A stretch of DNA of 64,000 bases from Clostridiales bacterium (GCA_015258265.1 JABZIP010000003.1:1-64000); one strand, 5' to 3'; positions 8,447 through 18,844 are shown, counted from the stretch's first letter. The notes: generated by a model not told the origin, from the letters alone. A program made the numbers and translations.

Positions 8447-9195
8447 ACTTTTTCCTCTCCTTGAACCTTTTTCATATAAATATTTAACGAATCCGTCACA
8501 GGTTCCATAACTATATCATCGCTAATCTTCACCTCAAACTGCACACCCCACTCTTTTAGTGCCGTTCCGTAACTTTCTTTTGCCAGCAGTCCTTCGTACA
8601 TCCGCTTGGCATCTCCTATTGCTCGTATCTTAAAAGGTCTTGCATAAACCTCTCCGTTAATTCTTACGGTATAACCCGAACAAACTACCGCCGTTCTTGG
8701 GGTTATCCTCTGCCCGTTTACTGAAATCGCCTCTGCTCCACATCTATTAAGCTCGTTTATTATCATCAGCAAATCCGTATCGTGCACCAAAAGATTGTTA
8801 ACATCCTCAAACTCGAAAATTTCGCGCGTTGCATCGTCAACCGTTACCTCGACACCGGGGCCATGAATTTTATCTCTGCCGCTAGCCGTTTTATATAAAA
8901 ACACTTCCTCCTGCAATTTTTCCTTTACAAGCGTTGCTTGACTTTCTTGGCTGTCCTGCAAAGTTTCATACTCATCGACTTTTTGCCCGGTGCTTTTCAA
9001 GATTTCACGCAATTTTTTCAAATCCTGCTTCTCACCTTTTATCGCCACTTTGTAATCTTCTATCGTCTTGTAAGATACATACATTCGCTGACCGTCACTG
9101 ACTTTCATTTGAAACGCAAAGCCAATTCCTATTATCAGGCAAATTAGAAAGCTAAAAATAGTAAATTCAATTTTAAATTTCCCCATATTATTCAT
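8443..9195 (-). CDS. DUF881 family division-cluster protein (second copy)
   Basis: 250 residues: an N-terminal membrane helix, a coiled-coil region (about residues 35-80), then the extracytoplasmic DUF881 domain with the family segments KIHGPGVEVTVDD, INELNRCGAEAISVNGQRI and YARPFKIRAIG. Relatives are B. subtilis YlxX/YlxW, encoded at the same place between divIB and sbp. The molecular function is not established. It overlaps the end of the first DUF881 gene by 8 bp, indicating translational coupling. Confidence 0.85.
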   Translation of the reverse strand: MNNMGKFKIEFTIFSFLICLIIGIGFAFQMKVSDGQRMYVSYKTIEDYKVAIKGEKQDLKKLREILKSTGQKVDEYETLQDSQESQATLVKEKLQEEVFLYKTASGRDKIHGPGVEVTVDDATREIFEFEDVNNLLVHDTDLLMIINELNRCGAEAISVNGQRITPRTAVVCSGYTVRINGEVYARPFKIRAIGDAKRMYEGLLAKESYGTALKEWGVQFEVKISDDIVMEPVTDSLNIYMKKVQGEEKV

Positions 9196-9922
9196 CAGAT
9201 TCTTTTTCCATGGTCTTTGCGTACTTATACTTTATAGTTCCCGTATATCTGGGAATAATAATCTCCTGCTTTTTATTCGTTTCTACATTCAAGTTAAACT
9301 TTACCTTCATCGTCTCAATTATTCCCGCCCTGATGTTTATAGCATCGTTGAGCGTCGAAGGGTTGCCTATTGCTTTGATATAGTAAGGTGGTGCTGTTGG
9401 AATACCGTTTATATTGACATTGTTTGCCGCAAGCGTTATTTCCGTACTCGCTACAATTCTCTGCTCGTTAATAGAAATCGCTTCTGCTCCCGCTTCCTTC
9501 AGTTTGTTTACCAAACTCAAAAGCAATTCGTAATTATACATAATAGGGCTGTAATCCCCAAGGTCGTCCGTTGCAGGCGGATCCTTAATAGTAATTGTAA
9601 CACCCGGACCTGCTACATCAACAACTCCTGCTGAAATTTTATACTTTTCCAAATCAGTTACAAGTCCGTTTATAAACGCATCTTCTTCCGCTTTTCCTTT
9701 TTCTATAGCTGTGAGCCTGGCTTCAAGCTCTACAAGCTCACTAGTAACTTCATTTTTTTCATCTTTCACCTTTTTCAGCTCAGCTTCATATCCCTTAACC
9801 CTCGAGAGCGGCACCAAACCGCCTTGATAATTACCTGCGGTAGTTCGAAGCTGCATAGAAAGAACAAGCCCTATAAATAGAGCAAGCACCGCTATTACTA
9901 TGTAACTGTATCGACTTTTCAT
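9188..9922 (-). CDS. DUF881 family division-cluster protein (first copy)
   Basis: 244 residues with an N-terminal membrane anchor, a coiled coil and a DUF881 domain (AGPGVTITIKDPP, KEAGAEAISINEQRI, PYYIKAIG). The frame extends further upstream, but I start at the ATG at 9922 because GGAG lies correctly before it and this leaves a 20 bp gap after divIB. It is a paralogue of the next gene; the pair corresponds to the ylxW-ylxX pair of Bacillus. Confidence 0.85.
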   Translation of the reverse strand: MKSRYSYIVIAVLALFIGLVLSMQLRTTAGNYQGGLVPLSRVKGYEAELKKVKDEKNEVTSELVELEARLTAIEKGKAEEDAFINGLVTDLEKYKISAGVVDVAGPGVTITIKDPPATDDLGDYSPIMYNYELLLSLVNKLKEAGAEAISINEQRIVASTEITLAANNVNINGIPTAPPYYIKAIGNPSTLNDAINIRAGIIETMKVKFNLNVETNKKQEIIIPRYTGTIKYKYAKTMEKESDE

Positions 9923-9942
9923 ATTATACTCCTCAAAATCAA

Positions 9943-10689
9943 CTATTCCGCATTCGGATCGAACGAACAATAATTATCACTGCCGATTTTTATCGTTCCT
10001 CTTTCTATTCCCTTGCTGTGCATCTCATAAAGAGCCGCCTGCAAATTCCCGTTTTTTGCGCTTTCTCTAAGATTATCTGGTGCCCCCTCGCATATAAGTT
10101 GCTCCGAAATATAAGCTCTGACTATTATGCTCGACATATTGATATGCTTGAAAAAAATATCCGCATCATCCATTTCTTTGAGCATCTTCAAAGTATCGTT
10201 AAGCAAAGCGTTCCCCTCAACTTCTATCGGTTTTCCGACCTTAGATTTTTGTATCTTCAAATTTGTAATTCTCGTAACTTTCGGTTCATCCTTACTTATT
10301 CGCAATACAAGTCCGTCCTCATCTATAATGATATATCTGTCGCCATCAAGAAGTCCTGCTTCCTCTTTTCTCTCATCCACATCTATCACTATTGTCGAAG
10401 GTAATTTCCTTTTTATGGCAACATTTTTCAAATAAGGATCCTTAAGCAGCTTTTTTTTCAACTTGCCCTTTCGAAATTCAAATATATTCATACCTATTTT
10501 CACATTTGCCTTGTCCTTAATCTGTTCCACGGTATAATAGTTATTCCCCACAACCCTTACTTTTGATATATCAAAGATATCGCTGCTCAAAAAATAATAC
10601 ATAACTACACAAAAAAGAACAAGAATCACGAACCTCAAAAGATAGTTTTTTCTTTTCCTTTTTTTTCGTTTCTTTTCAGTTTGCGCCAT
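9943..10689 (-). CDS. divIB: Cell division protein DivIB/FtsQ
   Basis: Bitopic divisome protein that joins FtsL and DivIC at the septum. A very basic cytosolic tail (residues 1-15), one membrane helix (about 16-34), then a POTRA domain starting with the family pattern SKVRVVGNNYYTVEQI and the DivIB beta domain. 248 residues. It lies 3 bp after murG; murB, often found between them, is missing. Confidence 0.88.
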   Translation of the reverse strand: MAQTEKKRKKRKRKNYLLRFVILVLFCVVMYYFLSSDIFDISKVRVVGNNYYTVEQIKDKANVKIGMNIFEFRKGKLKKKLLKDPYLKNVAIKRKLPSTIVIDVDERKEEAGLLDGDRYIIIDEDGLVLRISKDEPKVTRITNLKIQKSKVGKPIEVEGNALLNDTLKMLKEMDDADIFFKHINMSSIIVRAYISEQLICEGAPDNLRESAKNGNLQAALYEMHSKGIERGTIKIGSDNYCSFDPNAE

Positions 10690-10692
10690 ATA

Positions 10693-11799
10693 TTAACTCC
10701 TCAAATTGTCAATTATATGATTGTAAATTTGCCGTACCGCATCTTTTTTGCCCAACAGCCTGCACGCAGCCTCCATATCCGTTCTAAGCATCTCGTCGTT
10801 CTTCAATTCGGAAACCGTCTTTATAATATTTTCCGATGTCAGGTCTTTTTCGACTATAATACGCGCCGCACCCACATCTTCCGCCGCCTTTGCATTATAG
10901 TATTGATGATTTGCCGTAACATTCGGCGAAGGTATCAAAATAGATGCCCTGTTGCACACCATAAGTTCCGCTACCGTAAGCGCTCCCGCCCTACTTATAA
11001 CAAGGTCTGACGCTCCAAGATATAGCGGCATATCATCTATATATTTTTTAAACTCCACGCTGTCGTTTTGATCCATACCTTTTTGCTTCGCAATATCGCA
11101 AATTTCGTTATAATAAATTTTACCCGTAACGAAAATTAACTTAACATCCAAAAGTCCACTAAAATTTTCTGCAACCTCAAGCATTACATCGTTAATTTTA
11201 TTTGCACCTCTGCTTCCCCCGAAACACAGTACAACAAATTGCTTTTCGGAAATCCCCAGTTTTTTCTTACATTCCTGTCTATTCAAATCAAAAAATCCGC
11301 TACGCACAGGGTTCCCTGTAAATATCAGTTTTTCTTTTCTACTAAAGCATTTTTCAGCCTCACCGAAACCTATAAAAATATTTCTTACGTATTTTTCAAG
11401 CAGTTTGTTAGTCAATCCGGCTACTGCGTTTTGCTCGTGTATAAAGCAAGGTATGCCGAGCTTTGCAGCTGTTCTTACCACAGGACCGCAAACATATCCT
11501 CCTGTACCCATTACAAAATCCGGCTGAAAATCAGTTATTATTTTTTTAGCTTCATTACTACCCTTTATAGCCTTACCTATTACAGAAATATTTTTTAGCA
11601 AATTGTGCCTGTTAAAACCGCTTACTGTGATAAACTTGATATCGTATCCGTTTTGTGGAACCAACTCACTTTCAAGTCCCTGCTCCGTTCCGATGAATAA
11701 AATTTGCGCATTTTCATCTTCTTTTTTTATCATATCAGCTATTGCAATCGCAGGATATATATGCCCACCTGTTCCGCCGCCTGTCAATATAACTTTCAT
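10693..11799 (-). CDS. murG: UDP-N-acetylglucosamine-N-acetylmuramyl-pentapeptide N-acetylglucosamine transferase (lipid II synthase)
   Basis: Transfers GlcNAc to lipid I to give lipid II at the inner membrane face. The glycine-rich acceptor-site loop GGTGGHIYP is at residues 8-16, and the GT-B family segments FIHEQNAVAGLTN, GGSRGA and SRAGALTVAEL are clear. 368 residues. Start and the ftsW stop share a base in TAATG, so the two are probably translationally coupled. Confidence 0.96.
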   Translation of the reverse strand: MKVILTGGGTGGHIYPAIAIADMIKKEDENAQILFIGTEQGLESELVPQNGYDIKFITVSGFNRHNLLKNISVIGKAIKGSNEAKKIITDFQPDFVMGTGGYVCGPVVRTAAKLGIPCFIHEQNAVAGLTNKLLEKYVRNIFIGFGEAEKCFSRKEKLIFTGNPVRSGFFDLNRQECKKKLGISEKQFVVLCFGGSRGANKINDVMLEVAENFSGLLDVKLIFVTGKIYYNEICDIAKQKGMDQNDSVEFKKYIDDMPLYLGASDLVISRAGALTVAELMVCNRASILIPSPNVTANHQYYNAKAAEDVGAARIIVEKDLTSENIIKTVSELKNDEMLRTDMEAACRLLGKKDAVRQIYNHIIDNLRS

Positions 11800-12980
11800 T
11801 ATTTTCTCCTATACTCGTTTGCGTTATCCAAATCGGATTCCAATGCTTTTTCTTCCTGTTTTTCTAGCGTCTGCATACTTATATTAAGCAATATTCCGCT
11901 GCATCCCATAAATATCAAAAGTGCGTTGCCGCCGTAACTTACAAATGGGAGCGCAACGCCTGTCGGCGGAATACTCGAGGTTACTACTCCAATATTCAAT
12001 ATTACCTGTGCGCCTATCATTATACCTATACCGGACGCAAGCAAACTACCGAATAAGTCTTTTGCATTCAGCGCAATTTTTATTGTCCTATAAAGTAAAG
12101 CTATATACAAAAGTATCAAAAATACGCAACCGAACAATCCGAGTTCTTCGCCGATTATCGCAAATATAAAATCGTTTTGCGCTTCCGGTAAATATAAATT
12201 TTTTTGAACACTCTTTCCAAGTCCAAGTCCGAATATTCCGCCGGAGCCCATAGCAAGTAGCGATTGAACAACCTGCCAGCCGCTCACACCCGAATCCGCA
12301 AACGGATCTGTAAAACTTGAAAGCCTCTCAGCCCAATGGCTATCGGGATGCGTCAATATCAAGCCGCCTATGCCCATTACCCCTGCCGCTCCTGCACCTA
12401 AAAGATACATGAAATTAAGTCCTGCAATGAACATCATCCCTACTATTATCATAAGTACGGTAATAGCCGTTGAAAGGTTCGGTTGCTTTATTATAAGCGC
12501 CGCATACCCTATGGCGATGATTGAAAGCGGCATTATTCCCTCAAAAAACGATTTAATCCTTTTCGGTTTTTCGCTCAAAAATGCAGCTGTAAAAATAATT
12601 GCCGCAGGTTTTGCGAGCTCTCCCGGCATTATAGTAATTCCGCCCAAGTTTATCCATCTGTATGCGTTATGACTTCCATGTCCCATAGGTGTAAAAACCA
12701 GCACCAAAAGCACGAAACTCAACCCCAGTATTATCACCGACAATTTCTTATATATGTGATAGTCCACATTTCGCGCTACCACAAGTGCTATAAGTCCAAG
12801 TCCTACCCACTTAAGTTCATCTATGAAATACGCATATTTTTCCCCTGTCTTATTCAGTGCCATATAATAGCTTGCGCTAAAGACCATTATGATACCGAAA
12901 GTTACAAGTATAAGAGTAATTAGAAACAGCAAGAAATCGGCTTTATTTTTATTCTTCTTTACCTTTTTGGTCTTTGCCAT
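11799..12980 (-). CDS. ftsW: Lipid II polymerase FtsW/SpoVE (SEDS family)
   Basis: Integral membrane peptidoglycan glycosyltransferase of the SEDS family, working with the class B PBP encoded upstream. 393 residues, about ten hydrophobic helices, with the family segments GGITIMPGELAK, LTHPDSHWAERLSSFTDPF and a C-terminal block including GVALPFVSYGG. From the sequence alone it could be the vegetative FtsW or the sporulation paralogue SpoVE, which has the same map position in Bacillus. Confidence 0.93.
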   Translation of the reverse strand: MAKTKKVKKNKNKADFLLFLITLILVTFGIIMVFSASYYMALNKTGEKYAYFIDELKWVGLGLIALVVARNVDYHIYKKLSVIILGLSFVLLVLVFTPMGHGSHNAYRWINLGGITIMPGELAKPAAIIFTAAFLSEKPKRIKSFFEGIMPLSIIAIGYAALIIKQPNLSTAITVLMIIVGMMFIAGLNFMYLLGAGAAGVMGIGGLILTHPDSHWAERLSSFTDPFADSGVSGWQVVQSLLAMGSGGIFGLGLGKSVQKNLYLPEAQNDFIFAIIGEELGLFGCVFLILLYIALLYRTIKIALNAKDLFGSLLASGIGIMIGAQVILNIGVVTSSIPPTGVALPFVSYGGNALLIFMGCSGILLNISMQTLEKQEEKALESDLDNANEYRRK

Positions 12981-12994
12981 ATATCAAAATCCCT

Positions 12995-14380
12995 TTACCT
13001 AACTTCCAATTTATTTTTTAATTCACAAACCTTTTGCTTAAAATCTTTACCGCGCTCTTCAAAATTTTTATAAAAATCAAAGCTCGCACACGCAGGCGAA
13101 AGCAAAACAACATCTCCATTTTCCGCAAGTTCAAAAGATTTTTCAACACTTTCTTTCATACCGCTCGAAAAAACGATATTTGAAAAACCGTTTTTTTTCG
13201 CCGCATCCGCTATTTCGCTCGCCGTTTCGCCCTGAACTATTAAGTGCTTAACTCTACCTGCGAATGTATCTGCGAAAGCTGTATAATCCGAATTTTTACT
13301 GGAGCCTCCCGCTATGAGCACGATATTTTTTTCCATCGCATATACCGCTTTTGTTGAGGAATCCGGATTTGTTCCTTTTGAATCGTTAACAAACCTTACC
13401 CCGTTTATCGTATCAACATATTCAAGTCTGTGCTCCACACCTTCAAATTCCATAAGAGTTCTTGCGATAACTTCAGGTGAAATTCCTGCAAAATATGCAA
13501 TTCCAACCGCTGCAAGTGCATTTTCCAAGTTGTGTTCGCCTTTTATTTTCAGCTCATTCGCAGGGCAAATCGCATTCACCTTTTCATTACCGTCTGCAAC
13601 CGTAATCATACCGTCAGCAACAAACACTCCGAATCCAAAGCGTTTTTTCTTACTGAACGGTACTATTTTAGCAGCTGTGCACTGCTCTTTTAAAGCAAAG
13701 CTGAGTTCGTCATCTGCATTTGCAATATAAAAATCGGAAGAATCTTGCTTGCGAAACACGTTAGCCTTGATATTTCCGTAATTTTCCATAGTTTTGTGCC
13801 TATTTAGATGATCTTCTGTCAAATTTAAAATCGTTGACAATTTAGGTTTGAATGTACTTGCGGTTTCAAGTTGAAAGCTGGAAACTTCAGTTATCAGCCA
13901 CGAGTCCTCATTTGCGTCAATAGCTTTTTCAACAACCGGTAGTCCTATGTTCCCTACGATATAAGACTCCCTTCCCGCATTTTTAAAAATCAGTCCAACA
14001 AGGCTGGTCGTAGTAGTTTTACCGTTCGTTCCGGTAATGGCTACAAATTTTGCTTTTGTAATTCTATATGCAAACTCAAGTTCACCTATAATTTCAACAT
14101 CCATCTTGCTTGCAGTCTCAACAAGCTCGTTATCAAGAGCTATCCCCGGACTAAGTATCAAAAGCTCATACGCCTTTACAGCTTTTTCACTCGGAATTTC
14201 TCCCAAGAATGCACATTTGCACATTTTATCCAAAAATTGCGCCGTATCTTCAGTCAATTCGCTTTTTTTCTTACTGTCATAAACCGATACAAGCGCTCCC
14301 ATTTTATTCAATACTTTAATTAAGGAAATACCGGTTTTTCCGAGTCCGGCAACCATTACATTTTTACCATGAAGCTGCAT
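12995..14380 (-). CDS. murD: UDP-N-acetylmuramoylalanine-D-glutamate ligase
   Basis: Adds D-Glu to UDP-MurNAc-L-Ala in the cytosol. An N-terminal Rossmann-like domain begins GLGKTGIS; the ATP loop GTNGKTTTT follows in the central domain, with the Mur-ligase segments NLTEDHLNRH, VEHRLEYV and NDSKGTNPDS. 461 residues, standard. It lies 12 bp after mraY. Confidence 0.96.
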   Translation of the reverse strand: MQLHGKNVMVAGLGKTGISLIKVLNKMGALVSVYDSKKKSELTEDTAQFLDKMCKCAFLGEIPSEKAVKAYELLILSPGIALDNELVETASKMDVEIIGELEFAYRITKAKFVAITGTNGKTTTTSLVGLIFKNAGRESYIVGNIGLPVVEKAIDANEDSWLITEVSSFQLETASTFKPKLSTILNLTEDHLNRHKTMENYGNIKANVFRKQDSSDFYIANADDELSFALKEQCTAAKIVPFSKKKRFGFGVFVADGMITVADGNEKVNAICPANELKIKGEHNLENALAAVGIAYFAGISPEVIARTLMEFEGVEHRLEYVDTINGVRFVNDSKGTNPDSSTKAVYAMEKNIVLIAGGSSKNSDYTAFADTFAGRVKHLIVQGETASEIADAAKKNGFSNIVFSSGMKESVEKSFELAENGDVVLLSPACASFDFYKNFEERGKDFKQKVCELKNKLEVR

Positions 14381-14392
14381 AGCATTCTCCTT

Positions 14393-15355
14393 TTATCTTA
14401 AAAATATTGCAATTCCGATAGCGGCGCACACTGTTGTAAATAGATAAAAAATCTGCACCACCTTTTTTTCATTCAAACCGCAAAGTTCAAAGTGATGATG
14501 AATTGGCGCCATTTTGAACACGCGCTTTTCCCGTAGCTTAAACGAAGCTACCTGAATTATTACCGATAATGTTTCAAGTACAAAGACAAGTCCTACAATC
14601 GGGAGGAAAAGTTCCGTTCCCGTACCAAGCGTTGCTATCGCCATACCGCCACCGAGCGCAAGTGAACCAGTGTCCCCCATAAATATCTTTGCAGGATTTC
14701 TATTAAATAATAAGAATCCAAGACAAGCACCTAAAACCGCAAAGAAAAATGCGGCCGACGTGTACGCGAAAATTTTGAGGCATATAACTCCAAATGCAAG
14801 TGCAAAAATCGCTGATGTTCCTGCTGCCAAACCGTCAAGTCCGTCCGTAAGATTCACGCTGTTTGCCATCGCCACTACCACAAACGCAGCGAACGGCAAG
14901 AAAAATATTCCCATATCGAAAGTTAAATCTACAAACGGAATATAAATTTGTGTCGAATTCGGCATTGTCTTAAAATAATAAAAACTTGCAGCAAGCGCTA
15001 TCCCTATTTGAAAGAGAAGTTTCTGCGCGGCTGTAAGTCCAAGATTTTGCTTTTTTCGTACCTTTATAAAATCATCCAAAAATCCCAATATCGCAAACAA
15101 TAAAAATCCGACCAGTATCACTATCAAATCTCTATCAAATCCAACTCCGGAAGCAGTCGCCATTGCAACTGCGCAAAAAATGGCAATGCCGCCCATGGTC
15201 GGTGTTCCCGATTTTGCCATGTGCGACTGCGGTCCTTCTTCCCTAATACTTTGACCGGCTTTCAGTTTTTTTAGTTGCGGGAGCAATATTAGTGTACACA
15301 ATGCACAAACCGCAAATGCCCCCAAAATAATACCGCCGATTTGATAATACTCCAT
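14393..15355 (-). CDS. mraY: Phospho-N-acetylmuramoyl-pentapeptide transferase
   Basis: Membrane enzyme that makes lipid I from UDP-MurNAc-pentapeptide and undecaprenyl phosphate. About ten hydrophobic helices, with the MraY signatures GTPTMGG, the DD motif in LDDFIKV, NLTDGLDGLAAG, FMGDTGSL and the HHHFE loop near the C-terminus. 320 residues. Confidence 0.97.
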   Translation of the reverse strand: MEYYQIGGIILGAFAVCALCTLILLPQLKKLKAGQSIREEGPQSHMAKSGTPTMGGIAIFCAVAMATASGVGFDRDLIVILVGFLLFAILGFLDDFIKVRKKQNLGLTAAQKLLFQIGIALAASFYYFKTMPNSTQIYIPFVDLTFDMGIFFLPFAAFVVVAMANSVNLTDGLDGLAAGTSAIFALAFGVICLKIFAYTSAAFFFAVLGACLGFLLFNRNPAKIFMGDTGSLALGGGMAIATLGTGTELFLPIVGLVFVLETLSVIIQVASFKLREKRVFKMAPIHHHFELCGLNEKKVVQIFYLFTTVCAAIGIAIFLR

Positions 15356-15377
15356 CTCTTGCCTCGCTTTTTATCTA

Positions 15378-16811
15378 TCAATCCAAAAGTGCATTTGCCA
15401 CTTCATTCATTCCCATAGAATTTGAACCTTTGACCAGCACTACATCGTTTTTACAAATATCTTTTTTTAATTTTTCTATAAGCTCCGCTTTGTCCGCCAT
15501 CTCAACTATTTGCACCGACTTATTGCTGCTGCCCGCACCTTTTGCTATATAACTTGCAGCTTCTCCATAAGTATATAACGCATCAATATTCATCTTAGCT
15601 ACATATTCGCCTATTTGCCTGTGATACGCATGGCTTTCTTCCCCCATCTCAAGCATATCCGCAAGCACCGCAATTTTCCTGCCCGCACATTCCAGTTCCG
15701 ACAATACTGTAAGTGCAGCTCTCATAGAATCGGGGCTTGCGTTGTAGGTATCGTCAATTATCGTAATTCCGCTTGCCGATTGTTTGAATTCAAGGCGCCT
15801 TGCTTGGTATTTTGCGTTTTCCAGCGCTTTCGCGCCATCTGACAGGCAAATACCAAGCTCCTTGCCTACGGCAAGGGCGAGAGCCGCATTCATGGCGTTG
15901 TGCCTGCCGGCTCTCGCAAGGCGCACGCTTACGCTTTCATCACTCGCCTTCGCATATACATCAAAAGTAATGATTTCGCTTCCACTTTCGATGTGCGAAA
16001 TCATTACGTCCGCTTTCCTCTCGCTTGATACTCTGACTTGCCTATATCCTGTGCCTGCTCCAACTTTTGCCAGCATATCGTTATCAGCGTTAAGTACAAG
16101 CACACAGTCTTCATCGAAGAAAGTTGCAATATCCATTTTTTCGGCACATATTTCTTCGCGACTTCCCAGATTCTCTATATGAGAAACGCCTACATTCGTA
16201 ACCACCCCTATCTGAGGCATTGCAATTTCCGCCAGTCGCCTAATCTCGCCCCTGTGGCTCATTCCCATTTCAAGCACCGCAAGCTCCGTTTTTTCGTCCA
16301 TCCACAATATAGTGAGCGGCAACCCTATCTCGTTATTGAAATTTCCTTGCGTTTTAGCCGTGTAATACTTGGAAGCACACACACCGGCGATCATATCCTT
16401 AACACCGGTTTTCCCCACACTTCCTGTAACCGCGACTACCTTTATATTTAGCTCTTTCAAATACGCTTTCGCTATCTCCTGAAGCGCGATTACCGTATCC
16501 TTTACAAGTATAACATTTATAAACGGATTTTGCACTATCTGCTCGATATTTTCCTCCGATTTTCTATACTTTTTAAGTTCTTTTTCTAAAATATCGGCAT
16601 CGCTTGCGACGATTGTGGTTGCACCTGCTTTGATAGCGTCAAATATAAAGTTGTGTCCGTCGTAATTTTCTCCTTTTATTGCGAAAAACGCCGCTTCTTT
16701 TGTTACCTTTCTCGAGTCGATGCAAACATCCGCCACATATGAGTCCTTATCGCCTAAAAACAACGAGCCTCCTGACCATTCTTCGAATTTTTCAACACTT
16801 GTTCTTCTCAT
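15378..16811 (-). CDS. murF: UDP-N-acetylmuramoyl-tripeptide-D-alanyl-D-alanine ligase
   Basis: Adds D-Ala-D-Ala to complete the UDP-MurNAc-pentapeptide. The ATP loop GSVGKTGVK and the Mur-ligase segments NFNNEIGLPLT, EMGMSHRGEI and DDTYNASPDSM are clear. I start at ATG 16811 because AGGAAAATT precedes it and it leaves a 10 bp gap after the PBP gene; a longer frame reaches 16841 inside that gene. murE, often next to murF, is not here. 477 residues. Confidence 0.95.
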   Translation of the reverse strand: MRRTSVEKFEEWSGGSLFLGDKDSYVADVCIDSRKVTKEAAFFAIKGENYDGHNFIFDAIKAGATTIVASDADILEKELKKYRKSEENIEQIVQNPFINVILVKDTVIALQEIAKAYLKELNIKVVAVTGSVGKTGVKDMIAGVCASKYYTAKTQGNFNNEIGLPLTILWMDEKTELAVLEMGMSHRGEIRRLAEIAMPQIGVVTNVGVSHIENLGSREEICAEKMDIATFFDEDCVLVLNADNDMLAKVGAGTGYRQVRVSSERKADVMISHIESGSEIITFDVYAKASDESVSVRLARAGRHNAMNAALALAVGKELGICLSDGAKALENAKYQARRLEFKQSASGITIIDDTYNASPDSMRAALTVLSELECAGRKIAVLADMLEMGEESHAYHRQIGEYVAKMNIDALYTYGEAASYIAKGAGSSNKSVQIVEMADKAELIEKLKKDICKNDVVLVKGSNSMGMNEVANALLD

Positions 16812-16821
16812 AATTTTCCTG

Positions 16822-18831
16822 CTACTCCCTATACAATGCAACCTGTGAGCCTTGTGATATCTTATCTCCCGGTTTCGGATACTGATCCGCTACAACTGCG
16901 CCTGCCAAAGTTTCATTTCCCTTTAAGCTAGGCAATACAGTGTATGCCAATTTCATTTCAGAAAGCAGTGCAATCGCTTCGTTGAACGGTAAGCCCGTCA
17001 AATTCGGCGTTGTCAGCTTTCCTTTTTGAAGTTTAGCTTGTTCCTCTTGAGTATAATTTGGCTGAATATGGAAATACCTAAGTGTTTCCTCCAAAATAGT
17101 TCTAGCCGGCGGTGCTGCTACGAGATTTCCATACGTTGCCCCCTTAGGGTTGTCCAGTATCATCAAAATAGCTACTTTGGGATCGTCCATTGGTGCCATG
17201 CCAACAAACGAAGACCATGTTTCGTTGCTATATTTCCCATTTTTCGGTTTCTGAGCAGTTCCCGTTTTGCCTCCAACTCTATATCCCGGTATTACTGCAG
17301 GAGTACCTGCTCCTTTCGCAACCGCATTTTCCATTATAAACGAAATTTCACTTGCCGTCTGCTTGGAAACTACCTGTCGTACAACCTTAGGAGTTATTTC
17401 CTTAATCGTGTTTCCCTTTTCATCCGTTAGTTTGTACACCAAATGCGGCTGCATCAGTTTGCCCTCGTTTCCGAACGCGCAAACTGCTGTTAGTAGTTGC
17501 ACCGGAGTAATTGCAATTCCTTGTCCATATGACATAGTGGCAAGTCCTACCGGTCCTGCGTCTTTTTTATCCTGCATTATAGGCGATGCTTCACCTGGAA
17601 AGTCAATGCCCGTTTTATTTCGTATACCGAACAGCTCCAAGTATTCGTAAAATTTGTTCAGTCCAAGTCGTGCTGCAAGTGTTGCCATTACAGGGTTACA
17701 AGAATTTTTTACCGCATCCACAAGACTTTCGTTTCCGTGCGCTGCGGGACATCTGAAATTTTGACCTGCTATACTATAAAAGCTGTTACATACAAAACCT
17801 TCCCCCGGATTGGTCAGTCTTTCTTCAAGTGCCATCGCAGTCGTCAACAGCTTAAATGTAGAGCCCGGCTCATATGTATCGTTTATGAGCGGATTTCTCC
17901 ACATCCTGTTCCAGTACTCCATTTTTTCTTCGGGGCTCATTGTTTCAAGTCTTTCAGCCTCACTTGGATTGAGCGGTATTCTTGAATTGTTAGGATCAAA
18001 ATCCGGATATTTTGCCATTGCAATAATTTCGCCCGTTTTCGGCTCCATCATTACACACATCACCTGATCCGCTCCTGTTCTCTCTTGCGTAGCTTTAAGC
18101 TCTTTTTCCACATAGTGTTGTACCACTTCATCTATTGTCAACACCAAATTCAGTCCGTCGGTTTTGTCGTAATATTTTTCTTTTGCAAAAGCTATATTCT
18201 TACCAAACGCATCTGTTTCCTTTATCCATCTGCCCGGCACCCCTTTTAAATAGCTCTCGTATTCCAGTTCCATTCCCGATATTCCCTTGTTGTCGTCCGT
18301 TACGCTTCCAAGCACATGGGACGCAAATTCTCCCAAAGGATAATATCGTTTTATTCCTGCCTCAAGCTCCACACCGCTCCTGTTTTGCGCTTGAAGCGCC
18401 TCCGCATTATCTTTTTCGACATATTTAGCGACTTTTACCAATTTACCGCCATTTTTAATTTTGTCTTTTATTTCCTTTTTTGTTTGCCCTGTAGCTTTGG
18501 CAATCAGTTTAATAGTTTTCGCTCGTTCTTCTGCATCTACTTCATTTTGAGCATTTAACCCCAGTTCTTCCGGTCTTACCCACACGGAATATGCAGCTGC
18601 GCTTATAGCAAGTTCTTTACCTGTTTTGTCGTATATTTTACCTCTCTTTGCATCGATACTCTCATCTTTAAGCTGATAAGATAACGCTTTTTTCGAATAT
18701 TCTTCGCCTTTTACCACCTGTATCCAAGATACCCGAAACGACAGTGCAAATAAAGCTATTACCATAAAAAAGAATGTCAATACCGTACGTCTTTTTACTT
18801 TATTGGTGGTGTTTTTGGTTTTCTTTTTCAT
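16822..18831 (-). CDS. ftsI: Class B penicillin-binding protein with PASTA domain (FtsI/SpoVD type)
   Basis: D,D-transpeptidase that cross-links septal (or spore cortex) peptidoglycan. A basic N-terminus and one membrane helix (about residues 16-36) are followed by the dimerisation domain and the transpeptidase domain with the three penicillin motifs S324-TFK, S377-CN and K522-TG. One PASTA domain ends the protein (about 605-669). 669 residues. PASTA-bearing class B PBPs at this position are called SpoVD or PBP2x-like in Firmicutes; the sequence does not decide between division and sporulation. A terminator-like hairpin lies between this gene and ftsL. Confidence 0.92.
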   Translation of the reverse strand: MKKKTKNTTNKVKRRTVLTFFFMVIALFALSFRVSWIQVVKGEEYSKKALSYQLKDESIDAKRGKIYDKTGKELAISAAAYSVWVRPEELGLNAQNEVDAEERAKTIKLIAKATGQTKKEIKDKIKNGGKLVKVAKYVEKDNAEALQAQNRSGVELEAGIKRYYPLGEFASHVLGSVTDDNKGISGMELEYESYLKGVPGRWIKETDAFGKNIAFAKEKYYDKTDGLNLVLTIDEVVQHYVEKELKATQERTGADQVMCVMMEPKTGEIIAMAKYPDFDPNNSRIPLNPSEAERLETMSPEEKMEYWNRMWRNPLINDTYEPGSTFKLLTTAMALEERLTNPGEGFVCNSFYSIAGQNFRCPAAHGNESLVDAVKNSCNPVMATLAARLGLNKFYEYLELFGIRNKTGIDFPGEASPIMQDKKDAGPVGLATMSYGQGIAITPVQLLTAVCAFGNEGKLMQPHLVYKLTDEKGNTIKEITPKVVRQVVSKQTASEISFIMENAVAKGAGTPAVIPGYRVGGKTGTAQKPKNGKYSNETWSSFVGMAPMDDPKVAILMILDNPKGATYGNLVAAPPARTILEETLRYFHIQPNYTQEEQAKLQKGKLTTPNLTGLPFNEAIALLSEMKLAYTVLPSLKGNETLAGAVVADQYPKPGDKISQGSQVALYRE

Positions 18832-18844
18832 TTTTCTCCTTAAT